DNA from: Cristatella mucedo | Taxonomy: Eukaryota > Bryozoa > Phylactolaemata > Cristatellidae | DNA length: 64,000 bases | Assembly: GCA_009760855.2 (NCBI GenBank) | Contig: WPIO01000041.1 | Span: forward strand, 2,364,501 to 2,428,500 | Direction of reading: 5' to 3' | Part shown: positions 1 to 10,937 of the stretch, in pieces | How positions within the stretch are numbered: the first letter of the stretch is position 1 | How the letters are laid out: every line of letters starts with the position of its first letter | Notes under the pieces: model-generated | What the model saw: the letters and a program-made list of their open reading frames with translations, nothing else | The model's database searches: none | Told to the model about the DNA's origin: nothing | Program-made: the position numbers and the translations under genes

Positions 1-708
1 TTATGAAGCTGAAAATAGGCAGATTTGACTGTGGAGCTGATATGGTCGTCTAACGAGAGGTCGCTTTGGAATATGACACCCAGATTTCGAGCTGATTCGA
101 CAGGAATATGCTGGCAGAACCAATTTTGAGAGACTACCTTTCCAATCTCTGAATCACACTCGGTTTGCCCATAACTAGTAAGTTAGTTTTGTCATCGTTT
201 AGTTTTAGGAAATTTGCTGCCATCCATGTGCGGATGTCATCAATGCATGCAGCTAGTGAGTTTAGAGAATTTGAGGTGCTCGAAGGCTGGGAGGGATCAA
301 AGCAAAGGTACAACTGAGTGTCATAAGAACCTCAAATCCTTTGGAGACCGTGCATTTAGTTCGTATGCTCCCAAAGCTTGGAACTCACTCCCAGCTTGCG
401 TCATGACATCCCCCGACTTAACCACAATTAAAAAGAAATTAAAATCACAGCTATTTATGACAGGATTTAGTGGGTCCATGTGATTCGTCCTATATGTGGT
501 TATGCATGCTGACACTGTGCATGCTGCCACTAATCACAGTTGCATGCTGACCCTGTACATGTTACCCTTAACCATGTTATTCATGTTGTTTATCAAGCAT
601 GCTACCAATTACCATTCGATCGTGTTTCCTTTGCAGTAAACGTAAAGTGCCTATAAAGACATCGAGTTCTCTGGTGGTTCTTCATTAAGCATATTGTTAT
701 TATTTTGC
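1..708. mobile_element. LINE-A with inverted 5' segment (1-323 minus, 324-708 plus)
   Basis: 1-323 matches the reverse LINE-A segment at 40.92-41.24 kb almost base for base. At 324 orientation flips: AACCTCAAATCCTTTGGAGA starts the plus-strand C-terminal region ([19 protein letters not shown]), running through the 3' UTR to the tail near 700. The arrangement fits a twin-primed insertion. The left end is cut by the window edge. Confidence 0.85.
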
Positions 709-982
709 ATGGAAACCACAGCATGCCTGCTAGAAGCACTGATGCTAGTAGGACATGGGTCTCTGCCAGATTCAGCTGCCATGCTGTGCTTGGCGGCGTA
801 CCTGAGCGTACATCTATGCAGCCTCTGGGACTATTTAGCAAAGCTTCGAGACACAGCTTCACCTGTATTGGCAAAGGGTCGATAAGGACTAGAACTGCAA
901 CATGTGTGCTGCATTCGTCAGCAGAGGAATTTAGTTCAGAATCCACTAAAGCACTCTTTAACAATATAGAGCCCGATAACAA

Positions 983-1072
983 ATAATAATAATAATAATA
1001 GTAGTAATAATGTATTGGCATAGCACCCTCGGATAGCTCAATCTCTTCACACACGCTTTAAATTTTGCTGCA
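983..1072 (-). mobile_element. LINE-A tail only, reverse
   Basis: (AAT)n then TAGCACCCTCGGATAGCTCA and GCTTTAAATTTTGCTGC: complement of the LINE-A 3' hairpin tail. Confidence 0.65.
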
Positions 1073-1571
1073 CAGAAGCCAAACTTGCAGACATGTTCCT
1101 TGGATAGGGAAAATACTAGTATCAATAATATAAATAATAAATACTTATAATCCATACTATACAAAAATATAAATAATCATGGATATATATATATATATAT
1201 ATATATTAATAATTGTTATAAAATGCAAATATTAATTGCCGTCGGGTTCTATATTGCCAGCTCGAACCTGCGGCAAGCATTTGTGCTGCTCAGGCGACTT
1301 CTTGGCTTTGCTAGCAGCCACCAGCTGGCGGCTCAAGAGGCTGGTGCTGCTACAGTTTGGTCCTCCGGGGTGAGCGAGTTCTAGTGCCCGCAGCCTGCAC
1401 TGCTCCGTTTCATACGAGCACTCTCGTTGTGGATTTGTTGAGAGTTTTTTCTCTTGCTTTGGCTAATCAGTATACCTGTTCTTCCTTCCTCCTTCTGTCT
1501 CTGTCAGTCTGTCTCACTGTCTCTGTCTCTCTCTATGTCTCTATCTCTCTCTATGTCTCTGTCTCTCTCTA

Positions 1572-1584
<13 letters not shown>

Positions 1585-1661
<77 letters not shown>
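1585..1661. repeat. (CT)n microsatellite
   Basis: Uninterrupted CT dinucleotide tract preceded by a degenerate GTCTCTCTCTAT zone from about 1497. ORFs across it are artefacts. Confidence 0.95.
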
Positions 1662-1665
<4 letters not shown>

Positions 1666-1727
1666 GTGAGTGATACGGTTACCAGTGCAGTTGACTTTCT
1701 CTGCTAATAATTCTTTTTGCTTAGTTT

Positions 1728-1850
1728 ATTTAAACTAGCTGAAAGCTTCATTTATATAGCAGCAAATAGCCTCAGCGTTGGCCACAGCCACTTCAGACGG
1801 CAATAAAGGATTGCCAGTGGCAGGACTCGAACTCATTCCCTACGGCTCTC
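1728..1850 (-). mobile_element. SINE-2 copy, reverse orientation
   Basis: Read on the minus strand, a B-box-like GAGTTCGAGTCCTGCC is followed by CAATCCTTTATTGCCG and CTATATAAATGAAGCTT. This matches the body of the 16.25-kb copy (ATTCTTTATCGCCACTG, then CTATACAAAAAGAAGCTG). A second partial reverse copy begins near 2215. Confidence 0.5.
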
Positions 1851-2214
1851 CTCTGTCTCTCTCTGCCGCTCAATCTCTCACTCTAAATAATAAAATCAAA
1901 ACAATCAGCTCACTCTAAATAATAAAATCAAAACAATCAATTATTAAGTTGAGAAGACGTGAACAGGCAGATCCGCATGTTCACGTCTTATTTATGCTGT
2001 TCTTTTCTATATTGCTATTAAATGCTATCTTTCGTGAAGAGATTTACCTATCAGCATTGCCTAACAAGGGCAAGGCCATGCCCCAGAATTGCAGCTATTC
2101 GGAAAAAGTGAACTTGCTGAGGCCTCAGAGCATTCCTCTAGACAAACGATACAAAGGCATACACTTTATGGGAGAGCAGAAAAGCCATAACAGCTAACGT
2201 CCCCCCCCCCTTGT

Positions 2215-2280
2215 AGTTGGGAATAGAGGATTGCCAGCCGAAGGACTCAAACCCATAACCTCAGGCATGACGTGCAGGCA
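2215..2280 (-). mobile_element. Partial SINE-2-like copy, reverse
   Basis: AGGATTGCCAGCCGAAGGAC followed by TCAAACCCATAACCTC matches the same B-box end of the 1.73-kb copy (AGGATTGCCAGTGGCAGGAC). Only this end is recognisable. Confidence 0.35.
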
Positions 2281-3745
2281 TAGAGCTCATTTTATGCACA
2301 ATCATGTGTCCAGTGAGGGTAGAGAACTAAGATGCCCTAAGAATCTGAAAGAGGCACATCCTAGCATGCATATGTTCAGCTTACTCTGAAATGCCAGGGA
2401 TACCATAGAGATTAAAGGGGGAGGGAGGGAGGGAAGCTAAAGGGGGGGGGAAGGAGGCATGCTGTAGGGATGCAATTTCTGATTGGTACACTTGGGAACT
2501 AAGCCGAAGCTTCTCTAGACCTTCATCGAGTGTGAAACTGCAAGGCTACCAGGCATGGGCTACCAGCTCTACTGCTGGCAATATAAGAGACACACTGGCT
2601 GCTGCTGCTGAGCTTCAGGGCCAGCCTAAATTGAGGGGACCTAGGACAATGAGCTTAATTAAAATTTCATTAATAATTATCACAAAACCTCGGTTGCTCT
2701 TCACCATGCCGACTGCTTAATGTCGGTAAAACTTTCCTTCGAGGACGGTGAGCACTGCACATAAACAGTAAAGTAATTATGAGTCCACCATCCATAGTGA
2801 AGGCTTAACTAACGATGCTGCCTATGTAAGTGAGCTTACAGGTAAAACGATCCTGAAGTGCTCAAGGTAAAGTGCATACGTGTACAAAAACCAGCCTGCT
2901 CTTGACACGATCAGGTCTATTTAGACAAGGAATTCGACCATTCGACATCACACACTGTCACTTCTGGCCAAGCAAGATACAAGTTAAGCTTTAGCTAATC
3001 TCCACAAAACGATCTGGAAACTAGATTGCTTTGAGCCACACCATAGGGGCACGCCTTCCGACTCAAGTTTCAACTTGGTTGCTGTGCATCGGAGACCATT
3101 CTGATGGCCATTACCTTTCGTAGCTAATTGTTATTTTGTTGAGGTAAACCTCGAAGTCTGTGAGCACTACTGGTCAATGGAGGTCAGAATACCAGTTGCA
3201 GCGGTCTATTGGTCTGCTCGCACAAAATGACTCAAGGTCATCCAGCAACTGATAACATCGCGGTTTTTCCAAGGTATAGGCACCGGCTAGAGTGAGCTAC
3301 CGGAAGAAGGTGTGGACGTACTGAACCGAATTAGCTGCCTCCAAATGGGTGCAGGCCACAATACAATAACCAGGTACGTCGAGCAATTACTCTCAAAGCC
3401 TCAAACAAGCAATACAGGAAAGTACTGCCGGGGCATGGCACTGGCCCTGGCGCCAGTGCATACAGCCTTACCCCTCTTCTCCACCAGCAGCCAGAAGCAA
3501 GCCATCAAACCACAAGCAGTGGAGGGCACTGGAATGACTGTGTGACCTCAGAAGCCACTGGCAGCTGTACGTAGTCGTTGACCACATGCGGACCGTGCTG
3601 TCGGTTGACGAAGAAACTCTATGATGAATCAAAACCAAGGCAGAGCGTGAAGCAGAACGACCTTATACTGGCATGCTCACACTAATCACAAGCACTGTAA
3701 AGGTAATCTGAGCCAAGCGAGACGCCGAACACTGGAGATCAGAGT
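2281..3745. other. Unassigned stretch
   Basis: Apart from the G-rich tract I see no repeat match and no coding motif. One 77-codon plus ORF (3312-3545) has no recognisable sequence. Confidence 0.4.
2412..2459. repeat. Purine/G-rich tract
   Basis: GGGGGAGGGAGGGAGGG at 2417-2433, then a G10-like run at 2442-2450. Simple-sequence DNA with four G-runs. Confidence 0.85.
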
Positions 3746-3749
3746 ACCG

Positions 3750-4840
3750 AGCTACAGAAGTCTAGATGGGGTGTCACAAATGCATGGACTAGCTTGGTTG
3801 CTACTTCCTCGTCCGAGAAATTCGGAATTTTTGCAATGGTTCGCAGCAGCTGAACTTGAACGCCGACTTGACCCTGGAGCTGATGCGGTCGTCAAATGGA
3901 AGGTCAACTTCCATTTGAACAGGAACCGGACATACAGGTCCACGGAGACACAATCTGAGAAGTGCCGGCATCGCCCAATTTGAGGGTTGGGCTAGCCCGT
4001 TTCTGATTGACACTGTGTTGCCCGAAATTTCTCTGCCATCCAAGTGCAACTGTCAGTAATGCATTCTGCAAGCAAGTTGAGAGAGTTCCAGGTGCTGAAT
4101 GGCAAGGTAAAGGTTAAAGGGCACAAGTACATACACGTGTGGGTGTCATCTTTAACAAACAGAAAGCCTAGCTTGTGTTTGGTCATTAGACTGGCAGGAC
4201 GGGAGTAAAAATTGTGAAAAGAACTAGACCTACAATGGGTCCCTGGGTAATATTTATTACTTAAAAAGCCAGCAGACGACAGTTGGCCGTTGCCATCTAT
4301 GCTCTGAAATCTCCCGCAGAAATCGGACCTAAACCTGTCCAGAGAGCCAGAGATGCACAGGCGAGACAAGGGAACGCCGGAAGTTACTTATTATCAATGG
4401 TATAAAAACGGTCACGAGATCCACCAAGAGACTACTCAACTCAGCAATTTCTGAGATAGTCTTTATACACAGCAGTGCTAATTCGGTGGAGTGGTTTTCT
4501 CTACAATGTGACTGGAACTTACTTGCTATTGGATCGTTTTGACGTAAGAGCTTAACTGGTCTGTCACTACTTGTTCCGGCATTTTTCATAGGAACGGCAA
4601 AGATGAGATCGGGCAGAAGTTGCCTAATTAAACTTGCTTGGTCTAATATTGCCTTCTTAATGAGTGGTCTAGCAGCACTCTCTGTGAAAGATGCAGGTAC
4701 AACACCTGAGGTATAGGGAACAACTATAATCTGCTGGGGAAAGCTAAAGTATTCATAAGTAAATGAAATCTGTAAAAAAGGCCAAAGCCTTTGAAAATAT
4801 GCAAAAACCTGTGCAAAAAGTGTCACAATCTGCAAACAAT
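3750..4840 (-). mobile_element. Old LINE-A RT region, reverse
   Basis: Minus-strand fragments FQSHCRENHSTELALLCI, IYSRPASLM-like YSRPASLMTKHKLGFLF and VKDDT align with LINE-A RT ([37 protein letters not shown]). Catalytic YADD has decayed to VKDD. Many indels make this one of the older copies. Confidence 0.7.
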
Positions 4841-5118
4841 ATGTACTAAATCGTCAAAGCGTTTTTCAAGGTTAAATTCAGTCTGTCATCACAAACATCA
4901 GGATAATATATTTTCCTATGCTAGAAAGCATCTGTAAGTAGGCCAAGAAGCCAGTGTGCATAGAAAACAGCTGCTCCGCATCAGCACAGACACACTTCTG
5001 AGAGCGATCCGGGATAGCTAGGGCAGCTGCAAGCTTTGTGCTCTCAACTAGTTTTCTGCTGTGATCCAATGGGTGCTGCTGACGCATCATGACAACAACT
5101 TTAGCCAATCAGCATTTT

Positions 5119-5176
5119 GCACTGATCTAAGGTCGGGGATATAGTGTGCACTGACCTAAGGTCGGGGATATAGTGT
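5119..5176. repeat. 29-bp tandem duplication
   Basis: GCACTGATCTAAGGTCGGGG... (5119-5147) is repeated at 5148-5176 with one T/C difference. Confidence 0.95.
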
Positions 5177-5257
5177 TCATGCTTTCCCCTAAGTTGGGCA
5201 GCATGGACAATACCTTGGGTCAAGGATGCACGTGACCCTAAAATACAGCTGACAGAG

Positions 5258-5417
5258 CTTGAAGTAGCCTAGAAAGTATCCTTGAAGCACCCCTTGAAGT
5301 AAGCTAGCAAGTATCTTCGGAACACCCTTGAAGTAGCCTAGCAAGTATCCTTGAAGCATCCTTGAAGTAGCCCGGCAAGTATCATTGAAGCATCTTTGAA
5401 GTAGCCTTGCAAGTTCT
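5258..5417. repeat. 34-bp minisatellite, about 4.6 copies
   Basis: Unit CTTGAAGTAGCCTAGCAAGT + ATCCTTGAAGCACC, starting at 5258, 5292, 5326 and 5360 plus a partial copy to about 5417. Confidence 0.9.
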
Positions 5418-5535
5418 TCACTTGACTTGCTGCATAGATTACAAAAACGATGGGCCCAGGCTCTCACAGTCGGACGTATTCTGCAATCAACCCAGTACTT
5501 GGTGATCTAGCTGGTACACCTCAGCATCATTACTG

Positions 5536-5805
5536 GGCCGAGATAGGCCAGGAGGTAAGGTGCTCGCTCTCCACGACCGAGGTCCTGGGTTCGAATCCTG
5601 CAGTTGAGTGATATTAATATCAATAATACATTTGTTATAGTGCCCTCAGAAAACTCAGTCTCTTTCTAGGCACATTGCACTTGCTGAAGAGGAAGCATGA
5701 TCGAATGGTTTGTGGAGATTTCTTTGCTGCCAACTGCAAGCAGTGGTGATAAGGCTTCCCTGTTTCTACACAAATGAAGCTGTTAAAGCAGCTAAGATAA
5801 GCATG
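5536..5805 (+). mobile_element. SINE-2 copy split by a LINE-A tail
   Basis: The head AGGCCAGGAGGTAAGGTGCT with B-box GGGTTCGAATCC ends near 5615. The body resumes near 5713 with TTTCTTTGCTGCCAACTGCA and CACAAATGAAGCTGTTAAAG. Between them is a reverse LINE-A 3' end. Confidence 0.6.
5616..5712 (-). mobile_element. LINE-A tail nested in SINE-2
   Basis: AATATCAATAATACATTTGT then AGTGCCCTCAGAAAACTCAG and GATCGAATGGTT: about 95 bp of LINE-A 3' end, reverse, within a SINE-2 copy. Confidence 0.7.
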
Positions 5806-6231
5806 CATCAAGATTAAACTGCGAGGCGTGCATTAAGCTAAGAATTCGAGGTGCCAGAGGACTAGCTGACAGTTCTAGAGCAGAGCATCGCAAAACTCCT
5901 CAGTCCTGCTTAACTGCAAAAACAGCTTGACCTTTTAAGATATTAAACCTCTCAGAACGATCTTCAGAATTTTCCAGGACTCAGTATTATTCATATAGTT
6001 GATCTCCAACCCCAACACAATCCCAACTGCCGTGAGGTAACCTCAATGGCCAAATACTCTTCAGCCAAGAACCAAGACAGCAACGCGATAGATCAGGGAA
6101 TGAAGGTAGTTTCGGGTTACATGTGCCTTACCGTTTGCATTTACATGTACATTATGCATTTACCTTACAAGACGTTAAAAAATGGCCTTCAGCATTAGAG
6201 GCGTGGCTAAAAACATCCTTACAGACGGACG

Positions 6232-9200
6232 TGTAAACCGGAAGCAACAAACCTAAAAATACAAGATTTACCTATCTCTGCATTATATGCGACTTGTATC
6301 GAAACTTGTCGAAACTTGACAGATCGCTAAAGATGCTTGAAGCTTGTTGAGGTGCATACTTGTGACTTTTATACAGCTTCATTTCCAGGGTTGGTTGGTG
6401 CCTTGTAAGTTAAATAACTCAACTAATATTTCATGTATCGGAGTGAAATTTGAAATGTGAGTTCAGCTCTGCTTGTTTGACCCTTAATTTCGGTCTGATA
6501 AATTTGGCTGTATAAGTCATCAAACGTCCTGAAGCTTTTTTCAATGATTAGTCGACCTATAGAACAAATTGTATCAAACCGAAATCAAAAATATTAAAGA
6601 CTAGGGTCAAACAAGCAGAGCTGAACTCACATTTCAAATTTCACTCTGATACGTGAAATATTAGTCGAGTTAATTGACAACCCTAGCAACTGCCAGGTCA
6701 GCTCATTTCTTGACTGTCTGGAGAATTTTGGTTTGGTCCAACATGTTAATTGTACCACCCACGTCGGTGGCCACATTCTAGATCTCGTGATCACTAAGGC
6801 TGTCCTCCCCAATGACCTTGTGGTGTGCCCACCTACCCTCTCGTTGACCCGATCGTTGTTCGGTCTCGTTTACTGTTCCTGCACCCTTGTACATATAGGG
6901 TAATGCCGAACTTGTCAAACGACGTAACTTACAAAGCATTGACATAGAAAAGTTTTTGAAATATGTTTGTGATGCTGGTCTTCTAGATCTGCATTCAGAC
7001 TCGACCGGCAGCCTCGATACCCTCACTGATGCGATGAACATGACACTCGGGAGTGCTCTTGATAAGCATGCTCCCGTTCATTCTATCCGTGTTCAAAGTC
7101 GTGGAGATTCCTTACAATTTACAAAAAAACTCCTAAAGATGTGCCGGGTTAAGCTCAGGCTTGAACGTCATTTCAAGAAATCGGGGTCTGGTACAGATCT
7201 GTCAATTTCAAAGACTTCCTTCGAGTTTATACCCGAAAGCTTAAAAATACCAGGGCTTCTTTTTTTATTCGAAAGCTGAATTCCTGCCAGTAGGACAATA
7301 AACAGATTTATAAAACAGTAAACCATTTACTGGCCAATGCTGTGAGGTCTGACTCCCCAGATATTAGGGCCCAGCCGAAAAGTTTTCAGCCTTCTTTACT
7401 AAAAAATTGTGCATGTTCGTGCCACCATTAAGCCCCCTCCGACTAAAGCACTCACGGTTCCACAACCTGTGACCTACCTTAAAAAGTTCTCCGAGACTTC
7501 TGCATGCGATGTGGCTATTTTAATAAGGTCTAGCAAAAAGAGCTCGTCTCCTGAAGGCCCTACATCTTCATCTCTGTGGTCTTCTTTAGCAGACCAACTT
7601 AGCCCTGCCATAACCAAAATTTGTAATGCTTCCCTGAGAAAAGGGGTCGTACCCAAGTCCTTCAAATCGGGAATCGTTCGAGCCATACTTAAAAAGCCTG
7701 GATTAGATACAGAAGTCCTTGAAAACTATCGCCCAGTTTCCCTTCTTCCTGTCTTGTCAAAGATTCTTGAACAAATCGTTGCTAAGCAGCTGGTTGAACA
7801 TATTGAAAAGAATGAAATGTCAGAAACATTTCAATCAGGGTTCAAGAGGCAGCACTCCACTGAAACTGCTCTCTTCCGTGTTAACAATGACATTCTACAT
7901 GGCAACGACGACGGGAATGTCACTGCCCTAGCTCTGCTAGATCTGCCTGCTGCCTGAACGATTGAGAACAACGATCGGTCGGGCTGACGAAGCACTGGCG
8001 TGGTTTAAATCATACTTGTCTGATCGTGTCCAATCGGTGTCGTGTGGGGGTCAGGTCTCAGACACGAGAAGGGTCACCTGTGGAGTCCCTCAAGGGTCTG
8101 TACTCGGTCCCTTGCTGTTTTCCATTTATACGCAGCCCCTGGGAAAAGTGATTAAGGACTGTGGAATAGGATATCACTTTTATGCTGACGATACTCAGTT
8201 GTATTTGTCATTTAAACCGTCGGAATCTGCTGTAGCAACTGAGAAACTGAATGCTTGCCTTGCCGATATTCGATCATGGATGTCGGAAAACTTACTGAAA
8301 TTAAATAATGACAAAACCGAGCTGCTGCTCATAGGACACCCTAAGCGTGGCTGGATTAAAAGGCTTCGCTCTTCTAATAAGTGATGCTATTGTGCGACCA
8401 TCACCACGTGCTCGAAATTTAGGTTTCGTTTTCGACAGCTGCCTCAATTTTAAAAGCTTCATTCAGAAGACTGCTTCTACAGCTAGCCATCAGGTCTGAT
8501 CCCTATCTAAGATTAGGAGCTGTCTTCCACAGCGGCTTGTAAACAATTTAACTAGCTCCTTAGTTCTGTCTCGGCTTGATTATTGTAATTCCCTTTTGGC
8601 TGGGCTGCCAAAGAAAGCTATTACGTCACTGCAGCTGACTATGAATATGGCTGCAAGGCTAGTCTTCAAGTCCCAGAGGTTTGAGCACGTGTCTCCTTTG
8701 CTAAAAGAGCTAGGATGGATGCCGGTTGAGCAACGGGTACAGAGCAAAGTTCTTACGCTGACCCACAAGGCCTGCCACGGCTTGGCTCCTTCATACCTAG
8801 CTGAACTGCTGCATCAGTTTCAGCCTGTTCGCGCCCTCAGGTCCTGTATGGAAATAAATTAGCTGTTCCATTCCTCAGCTTAAAGACCGTTGGCGACAGA
8901 AGCTTTAGCTCTGCAGGTCCTAGACTGTCGAACTCGCTTCCACAATTCTTCTGCAACGACAACTACTCTCCTGCTGACGACTATGGCTCATCCTTTTCAG
9001 TGGTTCTGAGCTGCTACTTCCATGCTACTCACTACCTCAACTGCTCTCCCGACTCTGCTATGCTTCTCACTTTCTCTTTGTTGCGTGAGACGAAGTCTGT
9101 TGGCTACCGAATGCCTATCGAAAGCTGCGTAGGCTGTAAGTTCGCTATACAAAACTCTCCTGCGTAACACCCACATACTCTTTATGACTTTGTGGAGTTA

Positions 9201-9400
9201 CAGACGGAGATACATTATTTAATTTACAAGGCACCAACCAATCCTGGAAATGAAGCTGTATAAAAGTCACAAGAATGCACCTTAACAAGCTTCAAGAATT
9301 TATAGCGATCTGTCAAGTTTCGACAAGTTGGGATACAAGTCGCATTTAATGCAGAGATCGGGAAATCTTGTATTTGTAGATTTGTTGCTTCCGGTTTACA
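6232..9400. mobile_element. Foldback DNA element with about 250-bp inverted repeats, split by LINE-B
   Basis: The left arm (6232 to about 6485, weaker to 6511) starts TGTAAACCGGAAGCAACAAA. Its inverted copy is found in two pieces: 6601-6671 and 9213-9400. Inner match: TGTGAGTTCAGCTCTGCTTG against CAAGCAGAGCTGAACTCACA. Outer match: TACAGCTTCATTTCC against GGAAATGAAGCTGTA. Removing 6672-9212 leaves an element of about 630 bp with almost no unique interior, typical of a long-TIR, non-autonomous foldback or MITE element. No target duplication is obvious at the outer ends. No transposase is visible. Confidence 0.8.
6672..9212 (+). mobile_element. LINE-B copy, endonuclease C-terminus through 3' end
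   Basis: A CR1/L2-like non-LTR element, 5'-truncated and inactive. Endonuclease C-terminal sequence (LENFGLVQHVNCTTHVGGHI, then LDLVITK) is at about 6700-6800. The linker around 7080 has LDKHAPVHS. Reverse transcriptase is at 7409-8384 with [32 protein letters not shown] and the catalytic [10 protein letters not shown]. The C-terminal region LGWMPVEQRVQSKVLTLTHK is at about 8700. The 3' end is ACAGACGGAGATACATTA. Relative to the 43.4-kb copy about 35 bp are missing near 7955, removing the motif-A FDTI Asp. Several frameshifts are present. Confidence 0.9.
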
Positions 9401-9762
9401 TCTGGGTTAGGCATGGTTGGCAAAACCGACTTTTCTTTCCTGTGGAAGTCGTCAGAACTTCCGATCCCAGTTCTTACATATATGTCTTTCGAAAGGTACC
9501 ATAAACACGTATTTGATGGTCGGAAAAATTGTATAGGTATTTTCTTGACATAACTTCTTAGCGGCCCCTGATTTAGCGAAAGCAGAAGCTGGCCTCGGGA
9601 ATTTAGTGCTTCGGCAAATGCCCGATCACCGAAGCATAGGACCGAGCTGCCTTTTTGAAACTGGATCGAGTGTTTGATAAGCAGGCTTGCTACTGAATCA
9701 TCTGCCATGTTAGGTGTAGCTGCCGATGACTAGCGCTGTTGCTGTAGCATCGTCTTACTTAC

Positions 9763-9857
9763 AGTATCGTGCCATCACTGCTGAGTTTCAGGCTGGTAAC
9801 GACACCCTCGTGACCGAGCAGTAAAGCAGTAGACTTGAATTTGACCACGTCCCATAC
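9763..9857 (-). CDS. WD40-repeat exon 3
   Basis: This is a 95-nt exon (31 codons + 2 nt) with acceptor CTGTCGTTGCAG and donor ATACT|GTAAGT. The product is VWDVVKFKSTALLLGHEGVV, then TSLKLSSDGTI, followed by a split Leu codon. It completes the WD of the preceding repeat and starts the next (LLGHEGVVTSLKLSSDG). The next exon should begin with one base and something like SGS.D. I did not find it below this point. Confidence 0.85.
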
Positions 9858-10079
9858 CTGCAACGACAGGTCCAGACGAAGTCGCCGAAGGTGCCAGGCT
9901 CAGATCAGAACTGGCTGGGTGGACAAGCGACTAATACCAGAGCCAACGGTCAATAAGCATCACAACGACGTCAGATTGTGTCACTCGTGTTTACGTTAAT
10001 TCCTTTTATCCCCGCCAGCCCATCTATCTGAATCAGTTCCCCAATCAGGCAAGGCATCATGCCACCTAAGGCTCTTCTC

Positions 10080-10412
10080 ACTCAAGTCATTTAGCAGGGC
10101 CTCTCTAGCTAGAACAGCAAAGCCTCCAGAGACCGAACCACCAGTTTGCTTCATCTTCCGATGCCTGGAAGTCATTCACGACTGACCTGACTTCACATAA
10201 TTTAAAAACGATGCTCAAAAGCTTTCTGCTCCGCAAAATGTTTGCTCGGTCCATACGAATTGCCCTTTGTTCCTTTATGTGTGCTGACATTGAGCACAAA
10301 TCAATTGTCATGCTTCGTTTGCACCATATGTTAAAGTGCCCAGAACGAGATTCGATTCTCTTAGGTTGCCATATAAATGCATTTGTATTCGTATTATTAC
10401 TATTAAAATACC
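10080..10412 (+). mobile_element. Old LINE-A 3' end
   Basis: Contains diverged C-terminal coding sequence (AGAGACCGAACC... near 10128), CCATACGAATTGCCCTTTG and the tail GAGATTCGATTCTCTTAGG followed by ATT-rich sequence. Confidence 0.55.
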
Positions 10413-10862
10413 AAGAAAGATGTCAACTCTGCTTGCAAAGCTCTCTTGTGACAAGTTCGCCCCTTCCGAGCGATCACAAAATGCCTTGCACCTTGACAAG
10501 AGTAGGCTCGAAAGCTTTCTTCCACCCAAATGTGAGTGCAAATCGGAGCAACCGCCTAAAGTTTAAAAGCCGTAGTCAGGGCATGAAGATTCACAAAAAA
10601 TACGTACTTGGACAGCTGCTTCCTGTGCAACCTTCCAGTACATTTTTGCACCAGCTTTCGGATGGACTAGGGTCTCCGAAAAGGGTGGAACAATGGACAT
10701 ATGGGCAGGGCCATAGGATTCGCACGAATAGCTGCTTGTGATGCTGGCACTACCATGGAGATAGGTGGGAGGCCACTCTCACTGTGACTGGTCACAGCCA
10801 CATGTCCTTGCCGTGGAGAAAGCAGCTCTCAAGTGAATTTATAGACACGACTGCTGACTTAC

Positions 10863-10937
10863 GATGATGCTCTCATCCCACGAGCCAGAATAGAGAACAT
10901 TCCTGTACGAGTCCAACTGCAGGCACCTCACACTTCC
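10863..10937 (-). CDS. WD40-repeat exon 2
   Basis: This is a 75-nt exon of 25 codons, phase 0 on both sides, with acceptor CTTCCATTCCAG and donor ATCATC|GTAAGT. The product is GSVRCLQLDSYRNVLYSGSW, then DESII. It continues directly from the GHT of the previous exon (GHT-GSVRCL) and into VWD of the next, giving one complete canonical WD40 repeat across three exons. Confidence 0.85.

Noticed and set aside
1259-1370. Plus-strand segment with AG...GTGAGC boundaries encoding SNLRQAFVLLRRLLGFASSH
   Set aside because: Open and GC-rich, but isolated; no other plus-strand exon or family motif supports a plus-strand gene.
9346-9708. 120-codon minus ORF (MADDSVASLLIKHSIQFQ...)
   Set aside because: It overlaps the outer arm of the foldback element, has no recognisable motif, and does not carry the WD40 continuation expected after the 9.76-kb exon.
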